Translations under genes and position numbers: made by a program
Notes under the pieces: model-generated
The model's database searches: none
Told to the model about the DNA's origin: nothing
The model's input: only the letters and a program-made list of their open reading frames with translations
In this document: positions 1-4,284 of the stretch, piece by piece
How positions within the stretch are numbered: position 1 is the first letter of the stretch
Layout of the letters: every line of letters starts with the position of its first letter
From: Candidatus Woesearchaeota archaeon
GTDB taxonomy: Archaea > Nanobdellota > Nanobdellia > Woesearchaeales > JACPBV01
DNA length: 5,834 bases
Assembly: GCA_019323195.1 (NCBI GenBank)
Contig: JAHWHQ010000007.1
Location: forward strand, 1 to 5,834
Direction of reading: 5' to 3'

Positions 1-83
1 GAAGCTTGGGAGAGAACAAAAACAAAACCTTCCACACAGAAGGAGGTAAAAAATTCTCAGTCCGGATATTGAAGAGCCGCTGA
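1..83 (+). CDS. Small protein A, copy 1, partial (C-terminal part)
   Basis: This is the 3' part of the small A frame; the start lies upstream of the window. In-frame codons run from AGC at 3-5 to TGA at 81-83, reading SLGENKNKTFHTEGGKK and then FSVRILKSR. The family is not recognised. The residues before the AAAAAA run (48-53) are invariant in all copies that retain them. The nine residues after the run differ between repeat subtypes without synonymous changes, so that tail may not be what is normally made. A perfect GGAGGT (42-47) lies inside the reading frame, just before the A run. See frame B for the overlapping frame. Confidence 0.5.
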   Translation, partial: SLGENKNKTFHTEGGKKFSVRILKSR

Positions 84-157
84 TAGCAGCGATAATAGAG
101 ATAATCTTAATACTGCTGTTGCTGCTGATCTGCATAGACTGGAGTATATTAAGATAG
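53..157 (+). CDS. Small membrane peptide B, copy 1
   Basis: The frame is open from ATT (53-55) to TAG (155-157) and reads ILSPDIEEPLIAAII, then an Ile/Leu-rich stretch ending CIDWSILR. That is an acidic amphipathic start followed by one hydrophobic segment long enough to span a membrane, closed by a conserved Cys-x-x-Trp. There is no ATG. It could be reached by a -1 slip from frame A at the A6 run, by initiation at ATT five bases after GGAGGT, or by restart at CTG (80-82), which overlaps the TGA of A. Compared with copies 2 and 4, several changes are synonymous only in this frame (CTC/CTT, CCG/CCA, CTG/TTG, GCG/GCA). The function is unknown. Confidence 0.5.
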   Translation: MLSPDIEEPLIAAIIEIILILLLLLICIDWSILR

Positions 158-170
158 CCAGATGATCATC

Positions 171-650
171 TCATCCGTGGACCATATTAGGCATAATCAA
201 TCTCAGCATATCATCGTTAAAACAATGATAGATCATTACATTAACCCCCCTTGATGTAAGGTATCTTACTCCCTGACCGGCTTTCATACTTCCGGAATAT
301 CTGTCGAGCAGGCCGATCACCACAGTATCGATCCCTCTTTCCACTATCAGTTCAGAGCATGGCTTAAGTATCTGGTTGCGCCTTATTCTAATGCACGGCT
401 CAAGTAATGTGAATAGGTAGCCCTGCCTTGCCATCTCCTCTGCATCATACAGCGCCTTTCTCTCAGAATGCACAAGCTTTTGTGTACCCACTATAAAGTC
501 CTTGTAGCCTTTTCCTACAATTTCCTTATCCCGTGACAATACCAGTGAGCCCACAAGAGGCTTTCCTATCTCCTCCGGAGATTGTAGGGCAAGATATATG
601 CATTTTCTCATGTATTTTCTTATCTCATTCTTTGAAAACCTTCTTCTCAT
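171..650 (-). CDS. Cytidine/deoxycytidylate deaminase-fold protein (RibD-like deaminase)
   Basis: The 159-residue protein has the layout of a zinc-dependent deaminase: VGSLVL and a GKGY turn (residues 33-49), the zinc/proton-shuttle motif H61-S-E63, E84-P-C86, and a second Cys at PC98SELI. These are followed by GIDTVVIGLLD (106-116) and a short C-terminal strand, GVNVMIYHC. The EPC to PC spacing (C-x11-C) is longer than C-x2-C of cytidine deaminases or C-x8-C of RibD, so the substrate cannot be named. I chose ATG at 650 because a minus-strand TATA box (672-681) lies 26 bases upstream, fitting a leaderless start; an upstream ATG at 770 lies in the antisense of repeat copy 2 and is unlikely. 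RibD deaminates a pyrimidine in riboflavin synthesis, but no reductase domain or rib gene is seen, so nucleotide or RNA substrates remain possible. Its stop lies 13 bases from the end of repeat copy 1. Confidence 0.75.
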   Translation of the reverse strand: MRRRFSKNEIRKYMRKCIYLALQSPEEIGKPLVGSLVLSRDKEIVGKGYKDFIVGTQKLVHSERKALYDAEEMARQGYLFTLLEPCIRIRRNQILKPCSELIVERGIDTVVIGLLDRYSGSMKAGQGVRYLTSRGVNVMIYHCFNDDMLRLIMPNMVHG

Positions 651-671
651 GTTAGAAGGTTTTCTGTCCTT

Positions 672-681
672 GTTTTTAAAG
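672..681 (-). promoter_or_regulatory. TATA box for the deaminase gene
   Basis: On the minus strand this reads CTTTAAAAAC. It is centred 26 bases before ATG 650, the distance expected if transcription starts at or next to the A of ATG. It abuts the 5' end of repeat copy 2, so copy 2 has no room for its own promoter here. Confidence 0.55.
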
Positions 682-684
682 ATA

Positions 685-816
685 ATGCTGAAAAACACAA
701 TAGAAGAGACCGACACAGTAGGCTTCCTCCTAAGAAGCTTAGGAGAGAACAAAAACAAAACCTTCCACACAGAAGGAGGTAAAAAATTCTTGATCCAAAT
801 ATTGAAGAGGCATTGA
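685..816 (+). CDS. Small protein A, copy 2
   Basis: A 43-residue frame starting MLKNTIEETDTVGFLL, followed by RSLGENKNKTFHTEGGKK and then FLIQILKRH. The conserved start ATG of copy 3 is CTG here, and the usable ATG is one codon further upstream. The three differences from copy 3 before the A6 run (ACC/ACA, CTA/CTG, TTA/TTG) are all synonymous, which is good evidence that this frame has been translated. No TATA box at the right distance upstream was found, so expression may depend on read-through. No known domain is recognised. It overlaps frame B in the -1 frame and ends TTGA, where a TTG codon of B overlaps its stop. Confidence 0.5.
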   Translation: MLKNTIEETDTVGFLLRSLGENKNKTFHTEGGKKFLIQILKRH

Positions 817-890
817 TAGCAGCAATAATAGAGATAATTATACTACTGCTGTTGCTTTTAGCCTGCATAGACTGGTCTGTGGTGAGATAA
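688..890 (+). repeat. A/B repeat unit, copy 2
   Basis: Similarity to copy 3 begins at TGAAAAACACAATAG and runs through both frames to the TAA stop of B. The sequence upstream (deaminase promoter) is unrelated to that upstream of copy 3, so the left repeat boundary lies at about 686-688. In frame A it differs from copy 3 at only three bases, all third codon positions. Confidence 0.9.
786..890 (+). CDS. Small membrane peptide B, copy 2
   Basis: Open from ATT (786) to TAA (888-890), reading ILDPNIEEALIAAIIEII, then a run of leucines and ACIDWSVVR, 34 residues. It has an acidic start, one Ile/Leu-rich membrane segment and the conserved C-I-D-W. It lacks ATG; GGAGGT (775-780) is five bases before ATT. 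Relative to copy 3 it has five synonymous codon changes (CTT/CTC, CCA/CCG, TTG/CTG, GCA/GCG, CTT/CTG) and conservative replacements such as N/D and V/I, and it has Glu where copy 3 has a stop. It could be the C-terminal half of an A-B frameshift product. The function is unknown. Confidence 0.5.
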   Translation: MLDPNIEEALIAAIIEIIILLLLLLACIDWSVVR

Positions 891-979
891 CAAAATCATT
901 TTTTGGACATGCCCCTTATCAATTGGTTTTACTATCCTAAATTAAGGGTAATCTTGGATAAATATATAATAAAGAACTG

Positions 980-1573
980 TTAATTTATATCCCTAACATG
1001 TTTTCCCTTCTCGCAAGCCAGAATCAAGCCGTTAGGTGTTCTGTGGTAAGAATAAAAATCCAAATCATCAAACTCCTGCGGCCTGTCAAATATTTCCTTA
1101 TTTCCCTGCGTGTAATCATAGCGCTTATCTCTTACACTTTCAATGAATATGCTAACATGGGAAAGATTACCTTCATTGATAACATCGTTAAAAACTGTGC
1201 TTAATTGAGGGTTTATCTCAGCACTTTGAACAAAATGTTTATCTCCCAACTCTGCTTCATATCCTAACACAAAAAATAATGCTCCCTGATACCTGCAACA
1301 TCCTGCTTTATGCTCTAAAGCATATCCCAAAGAATGCCCCCTCATTACAATATCACCATATCTTTCTGCTTCCTCCGAATCAGGGTTAGACCGCCATTCT
1401 TCATAGGCATTTACCATTGCACCAAGGGCTATTTTTTTAACAGCCTCTAATTTTTCAGAAAAAGGCAGGTTTTTCAGCTGCCTTGCTTGTTCTGCTAAAG
1501 CCTTTAACTGCGGAGTATCCTCTACAGGAACTAAAAAAGGCTGAATTCCGATATAATTATCTAATGTTCGCAT
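980..1573 (-). CDS. Transglutaminase-like cysteine hydrolase-fold protein
   Basis: This 197-residue protein shows the Cys-His-Asp order of the transglutaminase-like superfamily. There is a Cys in AGCCRYQGALFFVLGYEAE (C92/C93 at a helix start, compare G-x-C-R-x-x-A in the family), then SH139VSIFIE, then RYD153YT. The N-terminal half (residues 20-80) is helical with an HSLGYALEH segment before the catalytic loop. There is no signal peptide or membrane segment, so it should be cytoplasmic. The family includes proteases, peptide-processing enzymes and inactive binding forms; the substrate cannot be told. ATG 1573 is supported by a TATA-like box at 1597-1606, about 27 bases upstream, giving a leaderless mRNA. 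It converges on repeat copy 2 across about 90 AT-rich bases in which I see no gene. Confidence 0.55.
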   Translation of the reverse strand: MRTLDNYIGIQPFLVPVEDTPQLKALAEQARQLKNLPFSEKLEAVKKIALGAMVNAYEEWRSNPDSEEAERYGDIVMRGHSLGYALEHKAGCCRYQGALFFVLGYEAELGDKHFVQSAEINPQLSTVFNDVINEGNLSHVSIFIESVRDKRYDYTQGNKEIFDRPQEFDDLDFYSYHRTPNGLILACEKGKHVRDIN

Positions 1574-1596
1574 ATAATAGAGAAGAACTAAACCCT

Positions 1597-1606
1597 ATTT
1601 AAAAAG
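1597..1606 (-). promoter_or_regulatory. TATA box for the transglutaminase-like gene
   Basis: The minus strand reads CTTTTTAAATA, centred about 27 bases before ATG 1573, which fits a leaderless start. Confidence 0.5.
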
Positions 1607-1668
1607 CCTTTGTATTTGAGGGACAGGGGGTTCAAGAATTCTGAGGATGTGAAAGTGACACAAGCAAT

Positions 1669-1682
1669 GGATTCTGGAATCC
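1669..1682. repeat. Small inverted repeat between divergent genes
   Basis: GGATTC-TG-GAATCC is a perfect 6-bp inverted repeat, about 95 bases upstream of the minus-strand gene and 60 upstream of ATG 1743. It could be an operator or an mRNA-irrelevant palindrome; nothing else supports a function. Confidence 0.25.
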
Positions 1683-1710
1683 CTTCAGGAATTACTGAAA
1701 ATCGGGTTAT

Positions 1711-1720
1711 CTTTATAAAG
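1711..1720 (+). promoter_or_regulatory. TATA box for the 1743 gene
   Basis: CTTTATAAAG, centred about 27 bases before ATG 1743, predicts a leaderless transcript. It is one of the best TATA matches in the window. Confidence 0.6.
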
Positions 1721-1742
1721 CAACACTGACTTCCGAATAGGT

Positions 1743-2036
1743 ATGCCGAAAAGAACTACACATGAGCATATAGCTGAATTGCTTGAGGATCTATTTTATG
1801 TTAGTCATCCATCGGGGATAGAAAGAGATGAGAGATTGCAGGAGATAGTTAATACATATGGCTCATATGAGAAGGCATTATTATGTGCTAAAGAGAATGT
1901 ACTTAAATGCAGGGAATGTGAACTCAGATATATTCAACTTATGAAAGAGAACGAGAGGTATTTGGAAAATGGAGAAGTCTGCGATTTCCTCGATGTATGG
2001 GAAAGGATTCCAGCAGATAGAAAGATTCTGAATTGA
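1743..2036 (+). CDS. Unknown 97-residue protein with a CxxC pair
   Basis: I do not recognise the family. The protein is mostly helical and charged (MPKRTTHEHIAELLEDLF...), with HPSGIERDERL in a likely loop and four cysteines: C48, the pair C56-R-E-C59, and C80. A single C-x2-C with outlying cysteines could hold a metal, but no second knuckle is clear. The start is fixed by a strong TATA box at 1711-1720 at leaderless distance. It is one of only two + strand genes outside the A/B repeats. It is convergent with the winged-helix gene; the 110 bases between them hold no gene but contain a T-rich tract (about 2142-2158) that could end this transcript, and a 28-bp sequence repeated at 3158-3185. 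Confidence 0.7.
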   Translation: MPKRTTHEHIAELLEDLFYVSHPSGIERDERLQEIVNTYGSYEKALLCAKENVLKCRECELRYIQLMKENERYLENGEVCDFLDVWERIPADRKILN

Positions 2037-2037
2037 A

Positions 2038-2065
2038 TGCAATATATTTCCAAGGCACAGCCTCT
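2038..2065. repeat. Short dispersed repeat, copy 1
   Basis: TGCAATATATTTCCAAGGCA followed by CAGCCTCT resembles 3158-3185 (TGCAGTATATTTCCAAAGCA followed by CATCCTAT), with about five mismatches in 28 bases. It lies just after the stop of the 1743 gene. It may be a remnant of duplicated intergenic sequence. Confidence 0.4.
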
Positions 2066-2146
2066 AAACCTAATTCTACAGGCTTCCGGAGGTTATAAGA
2101 GCACCAGGCAAAGAACAGGATAAGCGAAGCAATCCAACATTTTCCT

Positions 2147-2356
2147 TTATTTTTTCTTCCAGAAAAAACCAGCTTTGGCTTTTAGCTTTTTTACAGCACC
2201 GTCATTTTCCAAATCTGTTAAAATCCTATGCAGGTGGTGCCAGTTTATTCTCTTTTTTGTTGCTTGCTCTAGTTCCCTGAGAATTTCGTTAGTGCTTTTT
2301 ATAATATCTTTATCTAAAATCTCTAAGATTTTTTTCTTGTATTTTGACATATCCAT
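2147..2356 (-). CDS. Small winged-helix DNA-binding protein
   Basis: This 69-residue basic protein is a single winged-helix domain: helix 1 KKKILEILDKD (residues 7-17), helix 2 STNEILRELEQAT, recognition helix INWHHLHRILTDLENDG (37-53), and the wing AVKKLKAKAGFFWKKK. It is likely a DNA-binding regulator or chromatin-like protein. The ATG at 2356 is chosen because an AT-rich TATA-like element (about 2375-2382) lies some 24 bases upstream; ATG at 2350 is an alternative that would give a protein two residues shorter. It is divergent from gene X, and the shared promoter carries a 13-bp inverted repeat. Autoregulation plus control of X-A-B is a reasonable inference, not shown. Confidence 0.7.
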   Translation of the reverse strand: MDMSKYKKKILEILDKDIIKSTNEILRELEQATKKRINWHHLHRILTDLENDGAVKKLKAKAGFFWKKK

Positions 2357-2386
2357 CTTGATATATAACTTTAGTATAAATATTAA

Positions 2387-2443
2387 TATATAAATGTTTA
2401 GTGTACTAATTAGTAGTATAAGTTTGATACAAACATTTATATA
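2387..2443. promoter_or_regulatory. Divergent promoter region with a 13-bp inverted repeat
   Basis: The arms 2387-2399 (TATATAAATGTTT) and 2431-2443 (AAACATTTATATA) are exact reverse complements, separated by 31 bases. The right arm overlaps the TATA box of gene X (about 2434-2447). The left arm lies next to the TATA-like element of the winged-helix gene. Between them is a separate 12-bp perfect palindrome, TACTAATTAGTA (2404-2415). The symmetry may simply be two divergent core promoters, but a bound regulator is plausible. Confidence 0.5.
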
Positions 2444-2493
2444 AAAGTTATGAAAAACCTAACCAAAGGTAAAAAAACAAAACAGGTAAGAGC

Positions 2494-2736
2494 ATGATAA
2501 AAAAACAACTAATCTATTCAGGAAGAATAACAGGGTATAACGCAAAGGGAGAAAGCGGAAAACAGGAGCTGATAATCTCTTTGGACAGAAAAGTAAGCAC
2601 CATACCGTTATGCAGTAATGTTGAAATAAGAGTTAAAAAAAATGAAAAACACAATAGAAGAGACAGACACAGTAGGCTTCCTCCTGAGAAGCTTGGGAGA
2701 GAACAAAAACAAAACCTTCCACACAGAAGGAGGTAA
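2494..2736 (+). CDS. Unknown small protein X, overlapping repeat copy 3
   Basis: The ORF has 80 codons. Residues 1-49 (MIKKQLIYSGRITGYNAKGE... to VEIRVKK) look like a small beta-rich domain: LIYSGRITGY, QELIISLD, STIPLCSNVEIRV. I do not recognise it, though an OB- or barrel-like fold is possible. From residue 50 the frame runs through repeat copy 3 out of frame with A and gives an Arg-rich tail ending PHRRR. Copy comparisons favour A as the coding frame there, so this tail is probably incidental or newly acquired. The start has AGGT six bases upstream. A TATA box (2434-2447) predicts transcription from about 2466. The stop TAA (2734-2736) lies four bases before the ATT of frame B, and X and B share a frame. 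Confidence 0.5.
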   Translation: MIKKQLIYSGRITGYNAKGESGKQELIISLDRKVSTIPLCSNVEIRVKKNEKHNRRDRHSRLPPEKLGREQKQNLPHRRR

Positions 2737-2770
2737 AAAATTCTCAGTCCGGATATTGAAGAGCCGCTGA
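2642..2770 (+). CDS. Small protein A, copy 3
   Basis: 42 residues: MKNTIEETDTVGFLLRSLGE, then NKNKTFHTEGGKK and the subtype-specific tail FSVRILKSR. ATG 2642 lies inside gene X, in the +1 frame after an A8 run (2635-2642), so translation is probably coupled to X. The A6 run with GGAGGT directly before it is at 2729-2740. No domain is recognised; the composition is polar and charged, with no membrane segment. It may be the N-terminal half of an A-B fusion made by a -1 shift. Confidence 0.5.
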   Translation: MKNTIEETDTVGFLLRSLGENKNKTFHTEGGKKFSVRILKSR

Positions 2771-2844
2771 TAGCAGCGATAATATAGATAATTATACTAC
2801 TGCTGTTGCTGTTAATCTGCATAGACTGGCCTGTGATAAGATAG
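2643..2844 (+). repeat. A/B repeat unit, copy 3
   Basis: This is a full-length copy running from ATGAAAAACACAATAG to the TAG stop of B. It is the only copy with an obvious promoter and upstream gene (X), so it may represent the parental arrangement. It belongs to the same subtype as copy 1. Its 3' end is six bases from the stop of minus-strand gene U1. Confidence 0.9.
2740..2844 (+). pseudogene. Membrane peptide B, copy 3, with internal stop
   Basis: This reads as in copy 1 from ATT (2740) through ILSPDIEEPLIAAII. GAG has become TAG at 2785-2787, cutting the peptide before its leucine-rich segment. The frame reopens to CIDWPVIR and TAG at 2842-2844. The rest of the frame is intact and close to the other copies, so the nonsense change looks recent. 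TAG is also the natural terminator of copies 1 and 4, which argues against read-through as an amino acid. Confidence 0.55.
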
Positions 2845-2850
2845 ATACCA

Positions 2851-3112
2851 TCATTTCATTTCCTTTCTATCTTTAGCCAGGAAATGTTGATAAGCATCTC
2901 CAGTTTTTAGTCCCTTGATGTAAGAATTCAATTCCGCCTCATCTTTATATCTTCCTGCCAGATTAGCAGCCATGTATCCGGCAACAAGATTTTTTGTTTC
3001 CAAACTTTTTTCTACAAATAATTTGAAGTTTTTTAGCATAGCCTCCATAAAATCCAGCGTACTCTCAGGTTCACCAGCCAGGACCCCCATCATCTATGCT
3101 GCCTTTTTCCAT
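2851..3112 (-). pseudogene. Unknown small helical protein U1, frameshifted paralogue of U2
   Basis: U1 and U2 (5359-5664) align over most of their length: GVLxxEPxxTLxFMEAMLKN, LVAxxxxxxRxK, ELxSYIxxLKxxxxYQxxL. The leaderless ATG shared with U2 would be at 3112 (MEKGSIDDG...), 26 bases after the TATA box in the promoter repeat. A C5 run here (3084-3088), where U2 has C4, shifts the frame and stops it after 13 codons. The distal 80 codons stay open from ATG 3093 (MMGVLAGEPESTLDFM...), but no ribosome site precedes that ATG. This is therefore probably a frameshifted gene, or one switched by a G-run. The fold is all-helical and the function unknown. Its stop is six bases from repeat copy 3. Confidence 0.55.
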
Positions 3113-3162
3113 AGCAGAAAGAGTCCTTTTCTTGTTTAAAAATGTTTCTGGATTATCTGCAG
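3110..3162 (-). promoter_or_regulatory. Shared promoter repeat, copy 1 (U1)
   Basis: This 53-bp block is 51/53 identical to 4282-4334 and similar to 5662-5708. On the minus strand it contains TTTTTAAAC (3134-3142), centred 26 bases before the ATG at 3112 that forms its downstream end. The conservation of sequence and spacing marks it as a mobile or duplicated leaderless promoter. Confidence 0.65.
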
Positions 3163-3185
3163 TATATTTCCAAAGCACATCCTAT
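3158..3185. repeat. Short dispersed repeat, copy 2
   Basis: Partner of 2038-2065; it begins inside the right end of the promoter repeat. The following stretch to 3234 holds no gene that I can see. Confidence 0.35.
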
Positions 3186-3234
3186 ATCCCACATGCTTCA
3201 GCATAAGGGCATATAATTTAGAAAAGGTATTCCG

Positions 3235-3253
3235 CTGGCCTGTGATAAGATAG
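3235..3253 (+). repeat. A/B unit remnant (3' end of B)
   Basis: CTGGCCTGTGATAAGATAG matches exactly the last 19 bases of B in copies 3 and 4 (W-P-V-I-R-stop). Nothing upstream resembles the unit, so this is a scar left after loss or rearrangement of a copy. It marks a cassette boundary like the full copies do, facing the stop of a minus-strand gene. Confidence 0.65.
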
Positions 3254-3267
3254 CCCAATTATTATGT

Positions 3268-3285
3268 TAAAGAAAAAGAAAAAAC
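3268..3285 (-). terminator. T-rich terminator after the tumA fragment
   Basis: The minus strand reads GTTTTTTCTTTTTCTTTA immediately after the TGA at 3286-3288. T-tracts of this kind end archaeal transcripts. The same block follows intact tumA at 4381-4398. Confidence 0.45.
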
Positions 3286-3408
3286 TCAACCAGCAGCCAA
3301 TTCAGGCATTCTTATCGGCTCATCCATGAAAGGGACCTTTCCCCTGTCCTTATCCCTTAATTTTATGATCCCAAAACCTTCCAAAAGCTTTATTTTCAGC
3401 CTTTTCAT
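3286..3408 (-). pseudogene. tumA C-terminal fragment fused behind the BRO gene
   Basis: A 40-codon open frame (MKRLK, then IKLLEGFGIIKLRDKD... to PELAAG) whose last 35 residues are identical to residues 88-122 of the intact TumA-like antitoxin. The helix-turn-helix is missing apart from the end of the recognition region and wing. Its ATG (3408-3406) overlaps the TGA of the BRO gene (3407-3405) as ATGA, so it could be translated by coupling. It is most likely debris from the duplication that placed BRO here, but a short peptide may still be made. Confidence 0.6.
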
Positions 3409-4256
3409 TTTTTCTTCTTCTGCCCTATTTCTTTTTTACTTTCAGGTACGCCTAGATAATTATGCCTGGAAACTACAGATTCACCGATATTCTCCTCTAG
3501 ATCTTCCCTTGCTCTTTTTGCAATATTGCCTCCCTTTCTGGCTGATGTTTTGCATTCATAAAATCCGCGGGAATCTTCTTTTTTTGTAATGTCAGTTGTT
3601 GCTTTTTCCCCAAACATGGTCAATATTAATTCCCAGTCAGTCATGTGGTCCCTCAGGTTCTGATTTTTCTTCTTTAAAGACTTGAATCTCTTATATTCCT
3701 GTACTGTTTTTCCGAATGTTGCCTTAGATATCTCATTAGTAAGGATAGCAAACTCTTTCTGTGTTCTTATCTCCCTGTTTTTCCATTGGTCTGTCAATTC
3801 CTGCCTTATGGCAATTCCTCTTAATCTCCTGTCGATCCATTCTTTAGGGTATCCCTTAAGCTCATAATATCCCTTAATTCTGTCCTGCCCCATTTCTGGA
3901 TTTTCAATCTCTTCTATCCTCTCATAGCCTACCTGAGCCAGCCATTGCTTAAACGGCTCTGCCTTTTTAGATGGGATTGACTGGATTATCCTAAACATAT
4001 TTTTTGTATTGGCGCAGTCTGTAGCGTAATATTTGCCGTCTGAAGAGGGTAATTTCAGTTGTCGACAAAATGTCGATAGCTCAATCCCCCCTGCTTCCAG
4101 TTCTCTCTTTTTAAGCCGGTACCAGTAATCCTTAGCATCAGCACTATCCGTTAGGGCACCAACTACATCAACGGCTGAAAAATACCACTCTTCATTATGC
4201 CAGATTCTTCTGATTTTCTTGTCTTGGAAGACAACTAATGCGCTATGTTCACCCAT
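3405..4256 (-). CDS. BRO-N / DinD-like antirepressor-family protein
   Basis: This is a 283-residue protein. Residues 1-115 fit a Bro-N domain: VVFQDKKIRRIWHNEEWYFSAVDVV (aromatic W-H/W-Y-F motif), ADAKDYWYRLKKRE, the LKLPSSDGKYYATDCANT turn, and the IIQSIPSKKAEPFKQWLAQVG helix typical of phage BRO/antirepressor proteins. The C-terminal part resembles DinD-like members, with GGNIAKRAREDLEENIGESVVSRHNYL at 242-268. The family binds DNA and is common in phages and mobile elements; DinD in bacteria is DNA-damage induced. I chose ATG 4256, preceded by AGGTGA five bases away; GTG 4265 would overlap that ribosome site. It is preceded by a short leaderless ORF and driven by the shared promoter repeat, and its stop overlaps the start of the tumA fragment. 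Confidence 0.8.
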   Translation of the reverse strand: MGEHSALVVFQDKKIRRIWHNEEWYFSAVDVVGALTDSADAKDYWYRLKKRELEAGGIELSTFCRQLKLPSSDGKYYATDCANTKNMFRIIQSIPSKKAEPFKQWLAQVGYERIEEIENPEMGQDRIKGYYELKGYPKEWIDRRLRGIAIRQELTDQWKNREIRTQKEFAILTNEISKATFGKTVQEYKRFKSLKKKNQNLRDHMTDWELILTMFGEKATTDITKKEDSRGFYECKTSARKGGNIAKRAREDLEENIGESVVSRHNYLGVPESKKEIGQKKKK

Positions 4257-4284
4257 TTTTATCACCTATACTTCCCTCATCCAT
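4249..4284 (-). CDS. Short leader ORF before the BRO gene
   Basis: ATG at 4284 lies 26 bases after the TATA box of the shared promoter, where U1 and U2 have their leaderless starts. It opens an 11-codon frame, MDEGSIGDKNG, whose TGA (4251-4249) falls just inside the BRO gene, overlapping its ATG by five bases beyond. The peptide resembles the N-termini of U1 (MEKGSIDDG) and U2 (MGDEKDTIDDG), so it is a leftover of a U gene replaced by BRO. It may couple translation to BRO, which has its own ribosome site inside the leader. Confidence 0.4.
   Translation of the reverse strand: MDEGSIGDKNG

Larger units (their letters stand above)
1..157 (+). repeat. A/B repeat unit, copy 1 (5' cut by window edge)
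   Basis: This is the first of four long copies of the dispersed A/B unit. It starts inside frame A at the window edge and ends with the TAG stop of frame B. It is nearly identical to copy 3 (same variant after the A6 run, TCAGTCCGG), whereas copies 2 and 4 carry TTGATCCAA there. The 3' end is 13 bases from the stop of the minus-strand deaminase, matching the arrangement at the other copies. Confidence 0.9.
3235..3393. repeat. 159-bp direct repeat, copy 1 (tumA tail block)
   Basis: This is nearly identical to 4348-4506 (about four mismatches). It includes the B 3' remnant, the T-rich terminator of tumA (minus strand) and the last 35 codons of tumA. Similarity stops abruptly at CTTTAT, 12 bases before the BRO stop. 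Confidence 0.85.

Noticed and set aside
651..770. N-terminal extension of the deaminase to an upstream ATG at 770
   Set aside because: The extension is antisense to repeat copy 2, is unlike deaminases, and ignores the TATA box that sets a leaderless start at 650.
2785..2787. In-frame TAG in B of copy 3 as a pyrrolysine codon
   Set aside because: TAG is also the terminal stop of B in copies 1, 3 and 4, and the other copies have GAG there, so a nonsense mutation is simpler.
2514..2822. Minus-strand frames opposite the A/B units (Ser/Leu/Cys-rich, also opposite copy 2)
   Set aside because: They are complements of the A and B codons; the synonymous pattern supports the + strand, and no promoter or domain supports the minus frames.
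3326..3589. + strand hydrophobic frames opposite tumA and its duplicated tail (also 4439-4711)
   Set aside because: They are shadows of tumA and BRO on the opposite strand; the repeated start MKGTFPLSLSLN comes only from the duplicated block.
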